Positions 8,218 through 18,287 of a DNA stretch of 64,000 nucleotides are shown here, piece by piece (the first letter of the stretch is position 1; each line of letters opens with the position of its first letter). Source of the stretch: Saprospiraceae bacterium (GTDB lineage: Bacteria; Bacteroidota; Bacteroidia; Chitinophagales; Saprospiraceae); the NCBI GenBank assembly GCA_020630955.1, contig JAHDIE010000007.1, positions 1 to 64,000 of the forward strand, written 5' to 3'. The notes beneath the pieces were generated by a model. That model saw only the letters and a list, made by a program, of their open reading frames with translations, had not been told where the DNA came from and did no database searches. A program made the translations under genes and the position numbers.

Positions 8218-9481
8218 ATTTTATGGCTTTAATTTTTGCAAACATTTTTGTAATCACTTGCTCGCTAACTTCATGTTCTTTTAATTTTCTTCTCAAAAAT
8301 GGAATGGCATCCTGAACTTCTTCTATAATTCCCTTCGGGTTTTTAATAGTATATTCATTTGCAATCTTTAAGATATCATCAAGGTTGATGTCTATTCGTT
8401 TTCTATTAATAGCCAAGGCTCTTATGTTTTTTTTAAAAACCAACAAGGGATTGGTAGAGTAAGTGAGATCATAGGCAGGTGATAATTTCCACCTGTCCTT
8501 TTTCTTGTTGTAGATAAAAGAATGATTCTTAAGATGATCATCATTGTTCTGAAAGATTACGTTGAAGACCATTCTCTTAAATAGCTCCTCCGTTTGTGTA
8601 TGTTTGATTTTTAAAAATGAACTAAGCTTAAATAATCTTTCATAATTGGAATTTGTTGAGCTTCTAAAATCCCACCCTGTAATCCCTGTTGCTGTAAGGC
8701 AATGTTGTTTTTCTCCCAATTGTCGATCATATCTTAAGGTAGCAAAATGTCGATTCTCAATCAGTTTGGAATCCATTACTTCGATGCCAATTTCTGCAGC
8801 GGTTAGATTGTAACAATACTCCACGATCTCACGAGGATAAACAGCTTCTTCATCCAATGCTAGTTTTATAATGTAGTGGTGATAGTTATCAGAGTATTCT
8901 AAATCTCCAGGAATTATTTCTCCACTCTTTTTGTGTTCTGAAATCAATATCTTAGGATTGACACCTCCTGCTGAAGTTCCAATTTTAAAGATATTAATGA
9001 GAGACTTACTACTAAGTGATATTTCTTTATGAGATCGCTTATCTTCCACTACTGATTTTAAAACATCTATGATCTCCTCTAAATCAATGCTTGCGTTTTT
9101 GGGTAATTGATTGCCAGGGTGATATTCAATGGCACCCATGCCTCTGTTTGCCACATAGGCTAATTGTTCAAGTATGGTGATGTCATTTTCGTTTTTTGAT
9201 TCTAACCAGATTTTAAAAAGTAGATTGCCAAATTTATCTGGTAATGAATCTGCGAATTGTGGAGGAAGACCATGAAATGTTTTTCCTCCAAATGAATTGA
9301 ATACTTGTGCCTGAGGTACTCTTTTTAAAATTCCTGTATTGGGAAAAATATTGAGATACTTACTACTTGCCAAAAATGTAGGGTGGTATTGAAAAGAAGT
9401 TCTTCCTTCATTTTCGTCTAAACCGATTCGCCCAATCTCTTCTCCAAAAAGATGTACATCGATGATGTTGTTTTTTGCCAT
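8216..9481 (-). CDS. hipA: HipA-like toxin kinase
   Basis: A 421-residue HipA-family serine/threonine kinase, the toxin of a type II toxin-antitoxin pair. Residues 1-110 match the HipA N-terminal subdomain. The GTSAGGVNPKILI stretch is the nucleotide-binding loop (compare GxSxGGARPK in HipA). The catalytic and metal-binding blocks are NNDDHLKNHSF and SPAYDLTYS in the C-terminal third. HipA of E. coli phosphorylates glutamyl-tRNA synthetase and causes dormancy; the target here is inferred only by family. Length is usual and all key motifs are intact. The start codon overlaps the antitoxin stop codon (TAATG), indicating coupled translation. Confidence 0.9.
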   Translation of the reverse strand: MAKNNIIDVHLFGEEIGRIGLDENEGRTSFQYHPTFLASSKYLNIFPNTGILKRVPQAQVFNSFGGKTFHGLPPQFADSLPDKFGNLLFKIWLESKNENDITILEQLAYVANRGMGAIEYHPGNQLPKNASIDLEEIIDVLKSVVEDKRSHKEISLSSKSLINIFKIGTSAGGVNPKILISEHKKSGEIIPGDLEYSDNYHHYIIKLALDEEAVYPREIVEYCYNLTAAEIGIEVMDSKLIENRHFATLRYDRQLGEKQHCLTATGITGWDFRSSTNSNYERLFKLSSFLKIKHTQTEELFKRMVFNVIFQNNDDHLKNHSFIYNKKKDRWKLSPAYDLTYSTNPLLVFKKNIRALAINRKRIDINLDDILKIANEYTIKNPKGIIEEVQDAIPFLRRKLKEHEVSEQVITKMFAKIKAIK

Positions 9482-9747
9482 TAATAAAGAGATTTAGATT
9501 CAGTCATTTGTTCTTGGTAGCCAATCAATTGACGATTGATATCTTCCAATAAATCAAATTCCTTCAATAACTTTAATAAATTATCGATGGTAAAATTTTT
9601 CCCATTTTCAATATTCTGAAGTGTTGTCTTAGATATATCTAAAGCCTCTGACAACTCAATTCTAGATATTTTTCTTTGCTTCCGAATTGCCTTTAAGGTC
9701 ACTCCAACTCTTTCTTTCACATCCTTAATTTCTACAGTTTCAAACAT
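9481..9747 (-). CDS. hipB: HipB-like XRE-family antitoxin
   Basis: An 88-residue helix-turn-helix protein that would bind and restrain the HipA-like toxin and repress the operon. The XRE domain includes LKAIRKQRKISRIELSEALD and TTLQNIENGKNFTIDNLLKL. I prefer the ATG at 9747 (MFETVEIKDV) to an upstream ATG at 9786, because the extra 13 residues (rich in Tyr, His and Ile) fall in the presumed operator region and do not look like part of the domain. The stop codon overlaps the toxin start. Palindromes directly upstream fit autorepression. Confidence 0.87.
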   Translation of the reverse strand: MFETVEIKDVKERVGVTLKAIRKQRKISRIELSEALDISKTTLQNIENGKNFTIDNLLKLLKEFDLLEDINRQLIGYQEQMTESKSLY

Positions 9748-9752
9748 AATGA

Positions 9753-9893
9753 CATTATAATGGTAAAATATTAAATAAATATGCAATAAATACCAATATA
9801 GTACTATTTATTAATAATTGCTTTGAATATTTATAAAAATACCAATATATTGTCAATATATCTTAAATTATATCTTAAATAACCATTATAATG
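9753..9893. promoter_or_regulatory. Putative HipB operator region
   Basis: The perfect ten-base palindrome CATTATAATG occurs at 9753-9762 and again at 9884-9893, within ACCATTATAATG in opposite orientations. Between them a 13-base direct repeat, AAATACCAATATA, occurs at 9788-9800 and 9837-9849, and CAATATATTG at 9843-9852 is another palindrome. These are the sort of repeated sites expected for an autoregulated toxin-antitoxin operon. The DNA is very AT-rich, so part of this may be chance. The rest of the gap to 10142 contains no gene that I can see. Confidence 0.5.
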
Positions 9894-10142
9894 CCATAAA
9901 TGATTTTCAGGTTTTACTCTTTGGAGTTTAAGATTTACAGACAATCAGTCCATCTGACCTTCCGGCCTCACAAATACCTGACCCACTAACCCGAGACCCT
10001 CAAACCTTCATCAATCTTAAAACAATCTTAATTCCGCAACTTTCTGGTTAAGAAACTCATAAAGAGACTAATCAATGTAACTATTCGCTGCTCAAACGTG
10101 ACTTGGTTATAAGAAACATTTATTCATTTTAAATCATCAGCT

Positions 10143-11315
10143 ATGAAACGGATACTTTACACATTGAGCACAATCATCTTCCTCAGTAGCTGCCAGTCAA
10201 TTAACAAGGCAGTCGAGCGTGGTGATTATGAAACAGCAATAAGCATTGCAAAAAAGAGAATTGAAGGAGATAAGAAAAAATCAACAAAACATATCAAAAT
10301 TTTGGAGGAAGCTTATCACAAGGCTCTTAAACGCGATCTGGATAAGGTGAAATTTTTAACAGATGAAAACCGCCCGGAAAACTATGATAGAATATTTGAG
10401 ATTTACTCAGATGTAAAATACAGACAAGATGCATTAAGGCCATTGTTACCTCTTGTTGGTAAAGATGGATACCGTGCAGAGTTTAAATTTATAAAAGTTG
10501 AAGGATTACTCAAAGAAACATCCAAACAAGCAGCTGCATACCATTATAGAACTGCAGGTAGTTATTTAGCGAAAGCGGAAAAAGGAGACAAATGGGCAGC
10601 CAGAAAAGCATATGACGAACTTGGTCTCGTTCACAGGCACTATAGGCACTATAATGATATTGAAGAATTGAAAGAAAGAGCACTGTTCTTAGGAACAAAT
10701 AGGGTTTTGGTTAGAACCGAAAACAGATCTCTTGTGGCTATGCCAATTGGATTTGAAGAAGCATTATTGGCAATGGACATAAAAGGTCTGAATGATAGAT
10801 GGACTGAATTTTTTACAATAAAGCCAAGCTATGCCAATATTGATATGATTGCAGAAATGGAAGTTACAAGATTTGATGTTAGTCCTGAAAGAGAACATGT
10901 TAGAGAATATAGAGATAGTAAAGAGATTGAAGATGGGTGGGACTACTTTTATGACGAAAATGGAAATGTTGCTAAGGATACGCTAGGAAACGACATTAAG
11001 AAGCCTAGAAAAGTCTGGATTCATGCCGATATACTTGAGATCAAAAGAACCAAATTTGCAACAGTCGGAGGAATAGTCAAATTCTATGATGCAAGAACAA
11101 CCGAATTATTAAATAGCAAAACCTTTGATGTAACATCTAACTATAGCGATTTTGCTTGTTCTTACAAAGGTGACAGAAGGGCTTTGTCTTCAAATACAAG
11201 AAGTCGATTGAGCAATGTTCCAGCTCCTTTCCCTACCGATGAAAGCATGGCTTTAAGGGCAGCTTCAAAATTGAAAGGAATTGTAGTCGCTGAAATCAAG
11301 AGATTTATAATATAA
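10143..11315 (+). CDS. Lipoprotein of unknown function
   Basis: A 390-residue protein with a lipoprotein signal ending LSSC (Cys17). Residues 20-190 are helical and TPR-like (SINKAVERGDYETAISIAKK, then paired helices rich in Lys, Arg and Tyr). The C-terminal half is of mixed strand character, with many charged residues, and ends in a strand-rich segment (VVAEIKRFII). I do not recognise a family with certainty. It would be anchored in the periplasm or outer membrane. It is a single gene followed by a strong terminator. The large number of basic and aromatic residues may suggest binding to another envelope component, but no function is shown. Confidence 0.75.
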   Translation: MKRILYTLSTIIFLSSCQSINKAVERGDYETAISIAKKRIEGDKKKSTKHIKILEEAYHKALKRDLDKVKFLTDENRPENYDRIFEIYSDVKYRQDALRPLLPLVGKDGYRAEFKFIKVEGLLKETSKQAAAYHYRTAGSYLAKAEKGDKWAARKAYDELGLVHRHYRHYNDIEELKERALFLGTNRVLVRTENRSLVAMPIGFEEALLAMDIKGLNDRWTEFFTIKPSYANIDMIAEMEVTRFDVSPEREHVREYRDSKEIEDGWDYFYDENGNVAKDTLGNDIKKPRKVWIHADILEIKRTKFATVGGIVKFYDARTTELLNSKTFDVTSNYSDFACSYKGDRRALSSNTRSRLSNVPAPFPTDESMALRAASKLKGIVVAEIKRFII

Positions 11316-11336
11316 TAATACAAACAGTTGGAAATG

Positions 11337-11367
11337 AAAGGTGTGTCCTCTTGGGCGCACCTTTTTT
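11337..11367 (+). terminator. Rho-independent terminator
   Basis: AAAGGTGTG pairs with CGCACCTTT (nine pairs, one G-U) around a ten-base loop and runs into six T residues. It ends the preceding lipoprotein gene. Confidence 0.85.
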
Positions 11368-11572
11368 GTTGTTTACATATTAAATATTATCTTTATGCGT
11401 AATTTACATATAACCAATTGGTTGTAGGGCTTGAAAGCGTATATTTTCAGGCGGATTAAGGCTTCCTTTCCCAAAACGGTAGTTGATATACAATGTTAAA
11501 AGGATTTTAACACACCTCTTAACTATCGCTATTTCTAATTTATTTATTGAATAATACCGAGATACTTAACGT

Positions 11573-14500
11573 ATGAGTCTCAAATCACGACACACTTTAT
11601 TTGCGCTAATGATGTTGTTAAGCGCCAATTTTATTTTCGCAGGAAATCCATCATTTATCCACTGGGATATGGAATCATGTGTTTCACATCCTGATTTTGG
11701 TACAAACCAGAATTACGATGAATTTATCCCACACGTATTTAATGCTGAAGGATGCACGCAATTACAAATGTTGAATCCTACATTATATCGCGAGGATCCT
11801 TCTGATAATACACACTCATGTGCTCCAGGAATCGATGGAGGTATCGCTATGTGTATTAATTCATATGCTGGTTGCTTTTATGAGCCGGGTCAATCAGAAG
11901 CACTAAAATTTGATGTTCAGGTAATTCCTGACCCTGCAACTGGCGAAGGAAGGATTTCAACATTGTCATTTTATGAACTGGCTCCAGAACAATTTAGTTA
12001 TATCGATGGTATCTCAGGTCCAAATAATTATCCTACAAGATATGCTATCACCATTTTTAAAAATGGAGTAGAGGTTTACCATCAAGCAGATATTCCTACA
12101 ACTCAAGAATGGACTTTAGAAGAGTATGACTTTGCAAATAATCCTGCTTTTACAGTAAATGAAGTTTCTGATTTTAGTTTTCACATACTACCGTATTGTT
12201 ATATTGGAAATGGATACGGTGTTAAAGCTTGGGATATTGATGAAATCAAAGTTACTTCGGAATGTGGCGATGGTATTACCATAGCAGGACAATTGACAAC
12301 ATACCAAGGTGCAGAAGAGATAGAACTTTGTGTCAATAGTGTTGGCGGAGCATCTGTTTCTTTTCAAAGTACTGGAACCATTGCTCAACAAAGCACATAT
12401 ATATTTACTGATTCTTTAGGAACAATTATCGCTTTACCAGGTCTTGGTCCAACCTTTGATTTTACAAATGCTGGTGCAGGAGTATGTTATGTTTACCTTG
12501 TTGCTTACGAAGGAGCATTGATAGGAGCAGAGTTGGATTCAAATATTGCTGATTTAGCTGGTTGTTTTGATCTTTCCAATCCTGTGATAGTGACAAGAAA
12601 TATGGCCATGTCAGGATCAATTTCAGTAAATGGTGAAACAGATGTTCAATTCTGCGGAGATGCGACTAATTTTGTTGTAAATCCTACAGTGGAAGGTAAT
12701 GAAGGAGCTTTTAATTACTGGATTTTAACCGATGGAGCTTACCATGTAATTAGTATCAATGCTGGACTTCCATATGATTTTAGCAGCTTAAATAGCACTA
12801 ACTTTATTTACCACCTAAGTACTTCTGATGCAACCATTGTTCCTGAAGTTGGAGACAACCTATTTACCATGAGTGGATGCTATGGCTTATCCAATGCCAT
12901 TTCCATAAATGTCTACAATACATCTCCAAGCACGATATCCATCAATGGACAAACAGATATTGAACTGTGTGGCGATCAAACAGCCGCATTAGATGTTACC
13001 GTGACCGGTGGAGTAGGCGGAGCAGTATATTTAATAACAGATACACAAGGAGTGATTTTAGAATCCCAACCTAGCAATACTTTGGATTTGACGGGAATAG
13101 ATTTTACAAATTGTTCAATATATGTGATTAGAACAGCAGGTAATCTTCAAAACTTTGGTATCGGTCAATCAATTTTTGATATCCAAGGCTGCTATTCGCT
13201 TTCTAATCCAATCAATGTTACAAAAGCAGATGTTGCTGCATCTTCAATTTCAACAAATGGCGCCACTTCGGTTGAGCTTTGCCTTACACCAGGAGATTCA
13301 TTTTTAGTAGACATACAATCTACAGGTGGAGCAGGGCAAAACGCAATGTGGATAATTACTGATGAGCAAGGAAATATCTTGGATACTCCAGCTGGGAATC
13401 CTCCTTTTGATTTTGCCAATGCTGGTACTGGCGTATGTTTGGTATATCAATATTATTTTGATGAAAGTATTCAAGGAGCTGTAATAGGTGGCAATATATC
13501 AACCATATCAGGATGCTATGCAAGGTCAAATGGAATCACTGTGAGAAGAAATGAGGTAGCGGCCGGTACCATTTCTACAGAAGATGGAACGGGGACTTAT
13601 ACGGTTTGTGCAGGTGAAACTACAGCGTTTTCACCGATCTTAACAGGAAATTCAGGTTCAACATCACAATGGCTGATCACTGATTCGGAAGGCAATCTAT
13701 TGGAAGTGTACAATACAACGCCATTAATTTTTGCTAATATTCAACTTCCTGTGTGCTATGTTTATCATTTAAGTTCACATGGCTCTCCTGGACTTGCCAT
13801 TGGTGAACCAGTAACAAATTTGACAGGATGTAGTGATTTATCAAACCCAATTTTAATAGATAAAACTTCTGTGCAATCACAAGGGATTAGTATCGACGGT
13901 CAAACGACAATAACGGTTTGTCTAGGATCTAATAATGCTGTATATGATGTTGTGCCATCAGGCGAATTATTTGGAACTTCTGTTCTTTATTTAATCACAG
14001 ATGCGGAGGGTAATATTCTAGAAACACAAGAAGAAACTTCATTTAATTTTAACAATGCAGGAGCAGGGACTTGCCAGATTTGGCAGTTGGTTTCTACGGG
14101 ATCTTTGGCTGGAGCTATAGCAGGAAATAATGTATCAGATTTAGAAGGCTGTTATGATTTATCTAATCCAATTACAATCGTAAGAGAAAATGTTGATGGT
14201 GGTGTCTTATCAAGCCCAACTCCAGCTATTTGCTTAGATTCAGATCAATCAACTTCAGTTAGTTTTTCTGTTACCGGAGTAATTGGCGCACAATCGAATT
14301 TTGTTTTGGTAGGGAGTAATAATACAATACTTCAAGTATCAGCTTCTCCTACTTTCGATTTTGCGAATTACGGTTTAGGAACTTATTCGATTTATCACAT
14401 ATCTTCGAATGGTACTGTGAGTGGACTAATTGTAGGTTCAAGCATTAATACTCTTTCTGGCTGTTATAGTCTATCCAATGCTGTACAGGTTTCTGTAGAT

Positions 14501-17500
14501 GATTTAAATCCTGGAGTTATTAGTTCAGCCCTAGGTTCTGAAATTCATATCTGTGGTGACGATAATAGTGATAGTTCTGTAACAGTTACCGTTAGCGAAA
14601 ATACAGGTGCTAATAATATTTGGATGATTACTGATATCAATGGAGTTATCTTAGAGCTTTCTCCAACTTCTACCTTTAATTTTGAAAATTCACCTGTTGG
14701 AACCTGTGTAATTTGGCATTTGACATATGAAGATGGAATAAGCGGAGCCAATATAGGTGATAATGCAAATGAATTACAGGGTTGTTTTGCGCTATCAAAT
14801 CCAATATCGGTTTTCAAAAATGAGGTTGATGCGGGTTTGATAATTTTGGATGATAATACTTTTCAGGTAGACATTTGTGGAAACGATGTAAATGAAAATA
14901 TAGTCAATGTGAATTTAGAGAATGGCACGGCAAGTTCTACCTGGCTGATTACTGATTTGAGTGGAAATATTCTTGATCTTCCGATAGGTCCTCCTTTTGA
15001 TTTCTCAAACTATCCGTCTGGCACCTGCCAAATTTTTCATTTAAGTTATGCTGGTTCAATTACGGGAGCAATAATAGGATCAAATACAGACGATATTCAA
15101 GGTTGTTATGATTTGTCTAATCAAATCATTGTTAATAAAAATGCAGTTGATGGTGGAGCGATAACCACCTCACTTGGAACTACCATTGATATATGTATCA
15201 ATGAAGATTTCAATAGTGCGGTTAATGTAGATCTATCTGGGGAATTTGGGCCAAATTCACAATGGATGATAACAGACGCAGAAGGTGTTATTTTGGATTT
15301 GACCAGTCAACCACCATTTGGTTTTGCAAATGCAGGTATTGGAACTTGTCTAATTTGGCATGTCTCATATGAAGATGGTTTGATTGGATTTGGAATTGGT
15401 GAAAATGCAAGTCAATTAAATGGTTGCTATGACCTTTCAAATCCAATTACAATAAATCGTATAGAGTCTGAAGGAGGAGTCATAGTATTGGCAGATGGCA
15501 CAAACGAAGCAACATTTTGTACCAGCGATGGATTATCAGATTCTTTTGAGGTATCCCTTTCTGGAAGTGTTGGAAATTCGATTTGGATAGTTTCGGATAC
15601 TTTAGGAAATATTCTTGATATTCCTTCAGGAAATGTTTTTGATTTTGAAGGAACAACTGGTGCATGTCAAATTAGAAACTTGTCATATTCTGGGTTTATA
15701 TCAGGCGCGGTAATAGGTTCAAATATTTCTAATATTTCAGGCTGCTATGATTTTTCAAATGCTATAAGCATTTATAAAAATGGAACGGAAGCAGGAGTAA
15801 TATCAGGACCAACCGGAACTACTTATTATGCTTGCGTGGGAGATGGGGAATCAGATCTTGTAGAAGTCACTCATGTTGATTTCTTTGGGCCATACACCCA
15901 ATGTGTTGTTACTGATATTGAAGGGAATATCCTTGATATTCCATCAGATAATGTCGTTGATTTCGAAGGCGCTGATGCTGGTATTTGCAATATATATTGT
16001 ATCACCTATCAATTTGGTTTGGCTGGAGTTATTGTAGGAAATAATCTTACAGACTTGAATGGTTGTTATGCTATTTCAAATGCGATTACAGTAATTAGAT
16101 CTCAATCAGTAGGTGGCACTTTAACAACAGATGATGGTGCTACAGAAGTAGATCTTTGTATGATAGACGGCGAAGAATATACAATAAATGTTTCGTTGAC
16201 TGGAAATAGTGGAGAGAATTGTGCTTGGGTAATCACAGATGAAAATGGCTATATTACCAGTCTTCCTTCAGGGCCTCCATTTGTTTTGACAGGTTCAGGT
16301 ACATCTGACATGACGGGTTCTGGTACTTCTTCATCAACTTGTTACATCTATAATATTTGTTATGGAGATGGATTGGCCGGTCTTGCTATTGATTGGCCAT
16401 TGAGCTCGTTGCAAGGATGTTACGAACTATCTAATCCAATTGAGGTAAATAAGAATGTTTCAGATGCAGGAACGATTACCACTGAAAACGGTAGCAATAT
16501 TACATTATGTACAAGTGATGGAGTGTCAGATATTGTCACTGTGATCAATTCAACATCTTATGGTCAATTTACTGAGTATATTTTGACAGATAGTGAAGGA
16601 AATATCTTAGAAGTAACAGATAGTAATGTATTTGATTTTGAAGGTGCACCATTGGGTGTTTGTTACATTTACTTTGTTGCTTGGCATGGTCCACTTGATG
16701 GAGATTTTGTAGGAAGTCATTTGGATAATTTGGCTGGATGTTATGACATATCAAATAGTGTCGCAGTAAATAGGGTAGCCATAGATGGTGGCACCTTAAC
16801 AACAGATTTTGGAGTAACAACTTTTACCATTTGTAGTGGCGATGGAATTGCAGATCCATTTACGACGACATTCTCCGGTAACTCAATGGGTTATTTAGAG
16901 ACTTGGATGGTAACCGACGAGACGGGGATGATCTTAGATTTCCCAGATGGACCAACTTTTGATTTTGAAGGATATGGACCTTTATCATGTCATTTGTATA
17001 GAATGACTTATGCACCCGGACTTTTAGGTTTAGAGATTGGGGAGAACAAAGTAAACCTTGAAGGATGTTATGGTTTATCTAACCCAATTGAAGTATTCAA
17101 AGATTATGTGGATGGTGGTATGTTGGAACTAGAAACTGGAGGTACTGCTTTAACTGTTTGTTCTACAGATGGACTTTCTGATCCTGTTGGGTTTGTTGTT
17201 ACGGATTCTGCAGGAACTACCTGTGATTTGGTGGTTACAAATATGGCGGGAGACATCCTCAATATTACAACAAATGGGAGTATCATCGATTTTGAAGGAT
17301 CAGGAGAAGAAGATTGTTTGGTATACAGTGTATGTTATACTGAAGATATCAATAACTATGCTGTTGGTTTTAATATCAGTAAATGGTCGACCTGCCATGC
17401 CTTGTCGAATCCTGTTGTCATCACAAAAACTTGTTTTGCACCTGAAGATGGATTGGTTTCATTTGCTATGTTTCCTAACCCAGCCATAGACGTCCTCAAT

Positions 17501-17704
17501 ATAGATATCAAATCCATTCCTGAAGGACATGGCGGATTTATATTAATTCAAAATATGGTGGGCCAAGAAATAGAGAGAGTCGCTATTGAGGCAGATCAAA
17601 AGGTATTACAGATTGATTTGTCTAATTATGATGCAGGGACCTATATGATTTTAATGGGATCTAAAAAGTCAGAAGAAATCAAGCGATTTATAAAAATAAA
17701 ATAA
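11573..17704 (+). CDS. Giant T9SS-secreted protein with 16 tandem repeats
   Basis: A 2043-residue surface or secreted protein. A signal peptide (cleavage after FIFAG) is followed by a roughly 200-residue N-terminal domain with jelly-roll character. Residues 230-1955 hold 16 imperfect repeats averaging 107 residues. Each has a cysteine in a DLC-type segment, a WIITDxxGNIL block, an FDFxNAGxGxC block, and ends in GCYDLSNPIxV. The two or three cysteines per unit suggest internal disulfides. The end (about 1963-2043, starting MFPNPAIDVLNI) is a type A T9SS sorting domain. Role is unknown; adhesin or stalk-like structures are typical of such repeat proteins. Transcribed alone, between two terminators. 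Confidence 0.88.
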   Translation: MSLKSRHTLFALMMLLSANFIFAGNPSFIHWDMESCVSHPDFGTNQNYDEFIPHVFNAEGCTQLQMLNPTLYREDPSDNTHSCAPGIDGGIAMCINSYAGCFYEPGQSEALKFDVQVIPDPATGEGRISTLSFYELAPEQFSYIDGISGPNNYPTRYAITIFKNGVEVYHQADIPTTQEWTLEEYDFANNPAFTVNEVSDFSFHILPYCYIGNGYGVKAWDIDEIKVTSECGDGITIAGQLTTYQGAEEIELCVNSVGGASVSFQSTGTIAQQSTYIFTDSLGTIIALPGLGPTFDFTNAGAGVCYVYLVAYEGALIGAELDSNIADLAGCFDLSNPVIVTRNMAMSGSISVNGETDVQFCGDATNFVVNPTVEGNEGAFNYWILTDGAYHVISINAGLPYDFSSLNSTNFIYHLSTSDATIVPEVGDNLFTMSGCYGLSNAISINVYNTSPSTISINGQTDIELCGDQTAALDVTVTGGVGGAVYLITDTQGVILESQPSNTLDLTGIDFTNCSIYVIRTAGNLQNFGIGQSIFDIQGCYSLSNPINVTKADVAASSISTNGATSVELCLTPGDSFLVDIQSTGGAGQNAMWIITDEQGNILDTPAGNPPFDFANAGTGVCLVYQYYFDESIQGAVIGGNISTISGCYARSNGITVRRNEVAAGTISTEDGTGTYTVCAGETTAFSPILTGNSGSTSQWLITDSEGNLLEVYNTTPLIFANIQLPVCYVYHLSSHGSPGLAIGEPVTNLTGCSDLSNPILIDKTSVQSQGISIDGQTTITVCLGSNNAVYDVVPSGELFGTSVLYLITDAEGNILETQEETSFNFNNAGAGTCQIWQLVSTGSLAGAIAGNNVSDLEGCYDLSNPITIVRENVDGGVLSSPTPAICLDSDQSTSVSFSVTGVIGAQSNFVLVGSNNTILQVSASPTFDFANYGLGTYSIYHISSNGTVSGLIVGSSINTLSGCYSLSNAVQVSVDDLNPGVISSALGSEIHICGDDNSDSSVTVTVSENTGANNIWMITDINGVILELSPTSTFNFENSPVGTCVIWHLTYEDGISGANIGDNANELQGCFALSNPISVFKNEVDAGLIILDDNTFQVDICGNDVNENIVNVNLENGTASSTWLITDLSGNILDLPIGPPFDFSNYPSGTCQIFHLSYAGSITGAIIGSNTDDIQGCYDLSNQIIVNKNAVDGGAITTSLGTTIDICINEDFNSAVNVDLSGEFGPNSQWMITDAEGVILDLTSQPPFGFANAGIGTCLIWHVSYEDGLIGFGIGENASQLNGCYDLSNPITINRIESEGGVIVLADGTNEATFCTSDGLSDSFEVSLSGSVGNSIWIVSDTLGNILDIPSGNVFDFEGTTGACQIRNLSYSGFISGAVIGSNISNISGCYDFSNAISIYKNGTEAGVISGPTGTTYYACVGDGESDLVEVTHVDFFGPYTQCVVTDIEGNILDIPSDNVVDFEGADAGICNIYCITYQFGLAGVIVGNNLTDLNGCYAISNAITVIRSQSVGGTLTTDDGATEVDLCMIDGEEYTINVSLTGNSGENCAWVITDENGYITSLPSGPPFVLTGSGTSDMTGSGTSSSTCYIYNICYGDGLAGLAIDWPLSSLQGCYELSNPIEVNKNVSDAGTITTENGSNITLCTSDGVSDIVTVINSTSYGQFTEYILTDSEGNILEVTDSNVFDFEGAPLGVCYIYFVAWHGPLDGDFVGSHLDNLAGCYDISNSVAVNRVAIDGGTLTTDFGVTTFTICSGDGIADPFTTTFSGNSMGYLETWMVTDETGMILDFPDGPTFDFEGYGPLSCHLYRMTYAPGLLGLEIGENKVNLEGCYGLSNPIEVFKDYVDGGMLELETGGTALTVCSTDGLSDPVGFVVTDSAGTTCDLVVTNMAGDILNITTNGSIIDFEGSGEEDCLVYSVCYTEDINNYAVGFNISKWSTCHALSNPVVITKTCFAPEDGLVSFAMFPNPAIDVLNIDIKSIPEGHGGFILIQNMVGQEIERVAIEADQKVLQIDLSNYDAGTYMILMGSKKSEEIKRFIKIK
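12240..17430 (+). repeat. Sixteen-unit coding tandem repeat (~320 bp units)
   Basis: Repeats within the giant T9SS protein gene, marked at the protein level by the motif GC[YF]xxSN at 16 sites, beginning with LAGCFDLSNP and ending with WSTCHALSNP. Mean spacing is about 107 codons. The DNA copies have diverged considerably, so the expansion is not recent. Confidence 0.8.
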
Positions 17705-17732
17705 GAGACAAAGCAAAACAAAGCAACTATTT

Positions 17733-17763
17733 AAGGCTCGGCACAATTTGTCGAGCCTTTTTT
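17733..17763 (+). terminator. Rho-independent terminator
   Basis: AAGGCTCG pairs with CGAGCCTT around an eleven-base loop, followed by a T run. It closes the giant repeat-protein gene. Confidence 0.88.
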
Positions 17764-17827
17764 ATGTTCAGGGACTATAACTTGATCGAAAAAAAATGCC
17801 ATTTTTGCGCGACGTAAACATATAAAC

Positions 17828-18277
17828 ATGAAGAAAATTACTTTATTCTTATTCGCTCTAATACTTTGTTCCTCTTGTAAAGATGAGTCAGCTGAGGATG
17901 CGTTTCAAAGAAATATTGAAGAAATTGAAGCTTATTTAGCTGATAATAACCTGGAAGCAGAACAAACAGACAGTGGTTTGTATTATATAATTAACGAGCC
18001 TGGTGGAGAAGCCAAGCCAGGGCCTACAACAGTTGTTACAGTAAATTATAAAGGAACCTTGCTTAACGGCTCTCAGTTCGATGCAAACGATGATATTAGT
18101 TTTGGACTCAACCAAGTTATAGAAGGATGGACCGAAGGACTACAGTTGATAGGAAAAGATGGAGACATAGATTTGTTAATTCCAGCCAGACTAGCATACG
18201 GAAGCAACCCTCCGCCTGGTTCTATCATAGGAGTTAATGATGCTTTATTCTTTAATGTCGAATTGTTAGATTTTTAA
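17828..18277 (+). CDS. FKBP-type peptidyl-prolyl isomerase lipoprotein
   Basis: A 149-residue lipoprotein (signal peptide with LCSSC, Cys17) with one FKBP domain in residues 45-149. Recognisable elements are VTVNYKGTLLNGSQFDAN, VIEGWTEGLQLIGKDGD and LIPARLAYGS, the usual active-site strands and the AYG loop. It would catalyse cis-trans isomerisation of Xaa-Pro bonds in exported proteins. The MsrA gene starts ten bases downstream, so the two form an operon of envelope protein folding and repair. Confidence 0.92.
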   Translation: MKKITLFLFALILCSSCKDESAEDAFQRNIEEIEAYLADNNLEAEQTDSGLYYIINEPGGEAKPGPTTVVTVNYKGTLLNGSQFDANDDISFGLNQVIEGWTEGLQLIGKDGDIDLLIPARLAYGSNPPPGSIIGVNDALFFNVELLDF

Positions 18278-18287
18278 AATATAAAAA

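Noticed and set aside
9900-10142. Possible small gene or RNA in the GC-richer stretch after the HipBA operators
   Set aside because: No open reading frame with plausible content and no convincing structure; only a short pyrimidine-rich tract is visible.
17169-17489. A 106-codon ORF on the plus strand within the giant repeat protein gene
   Set aside because: It is a frame-shifted shadow of the T9SS protein, with no promoter, no domain and a low-complexity sequence.
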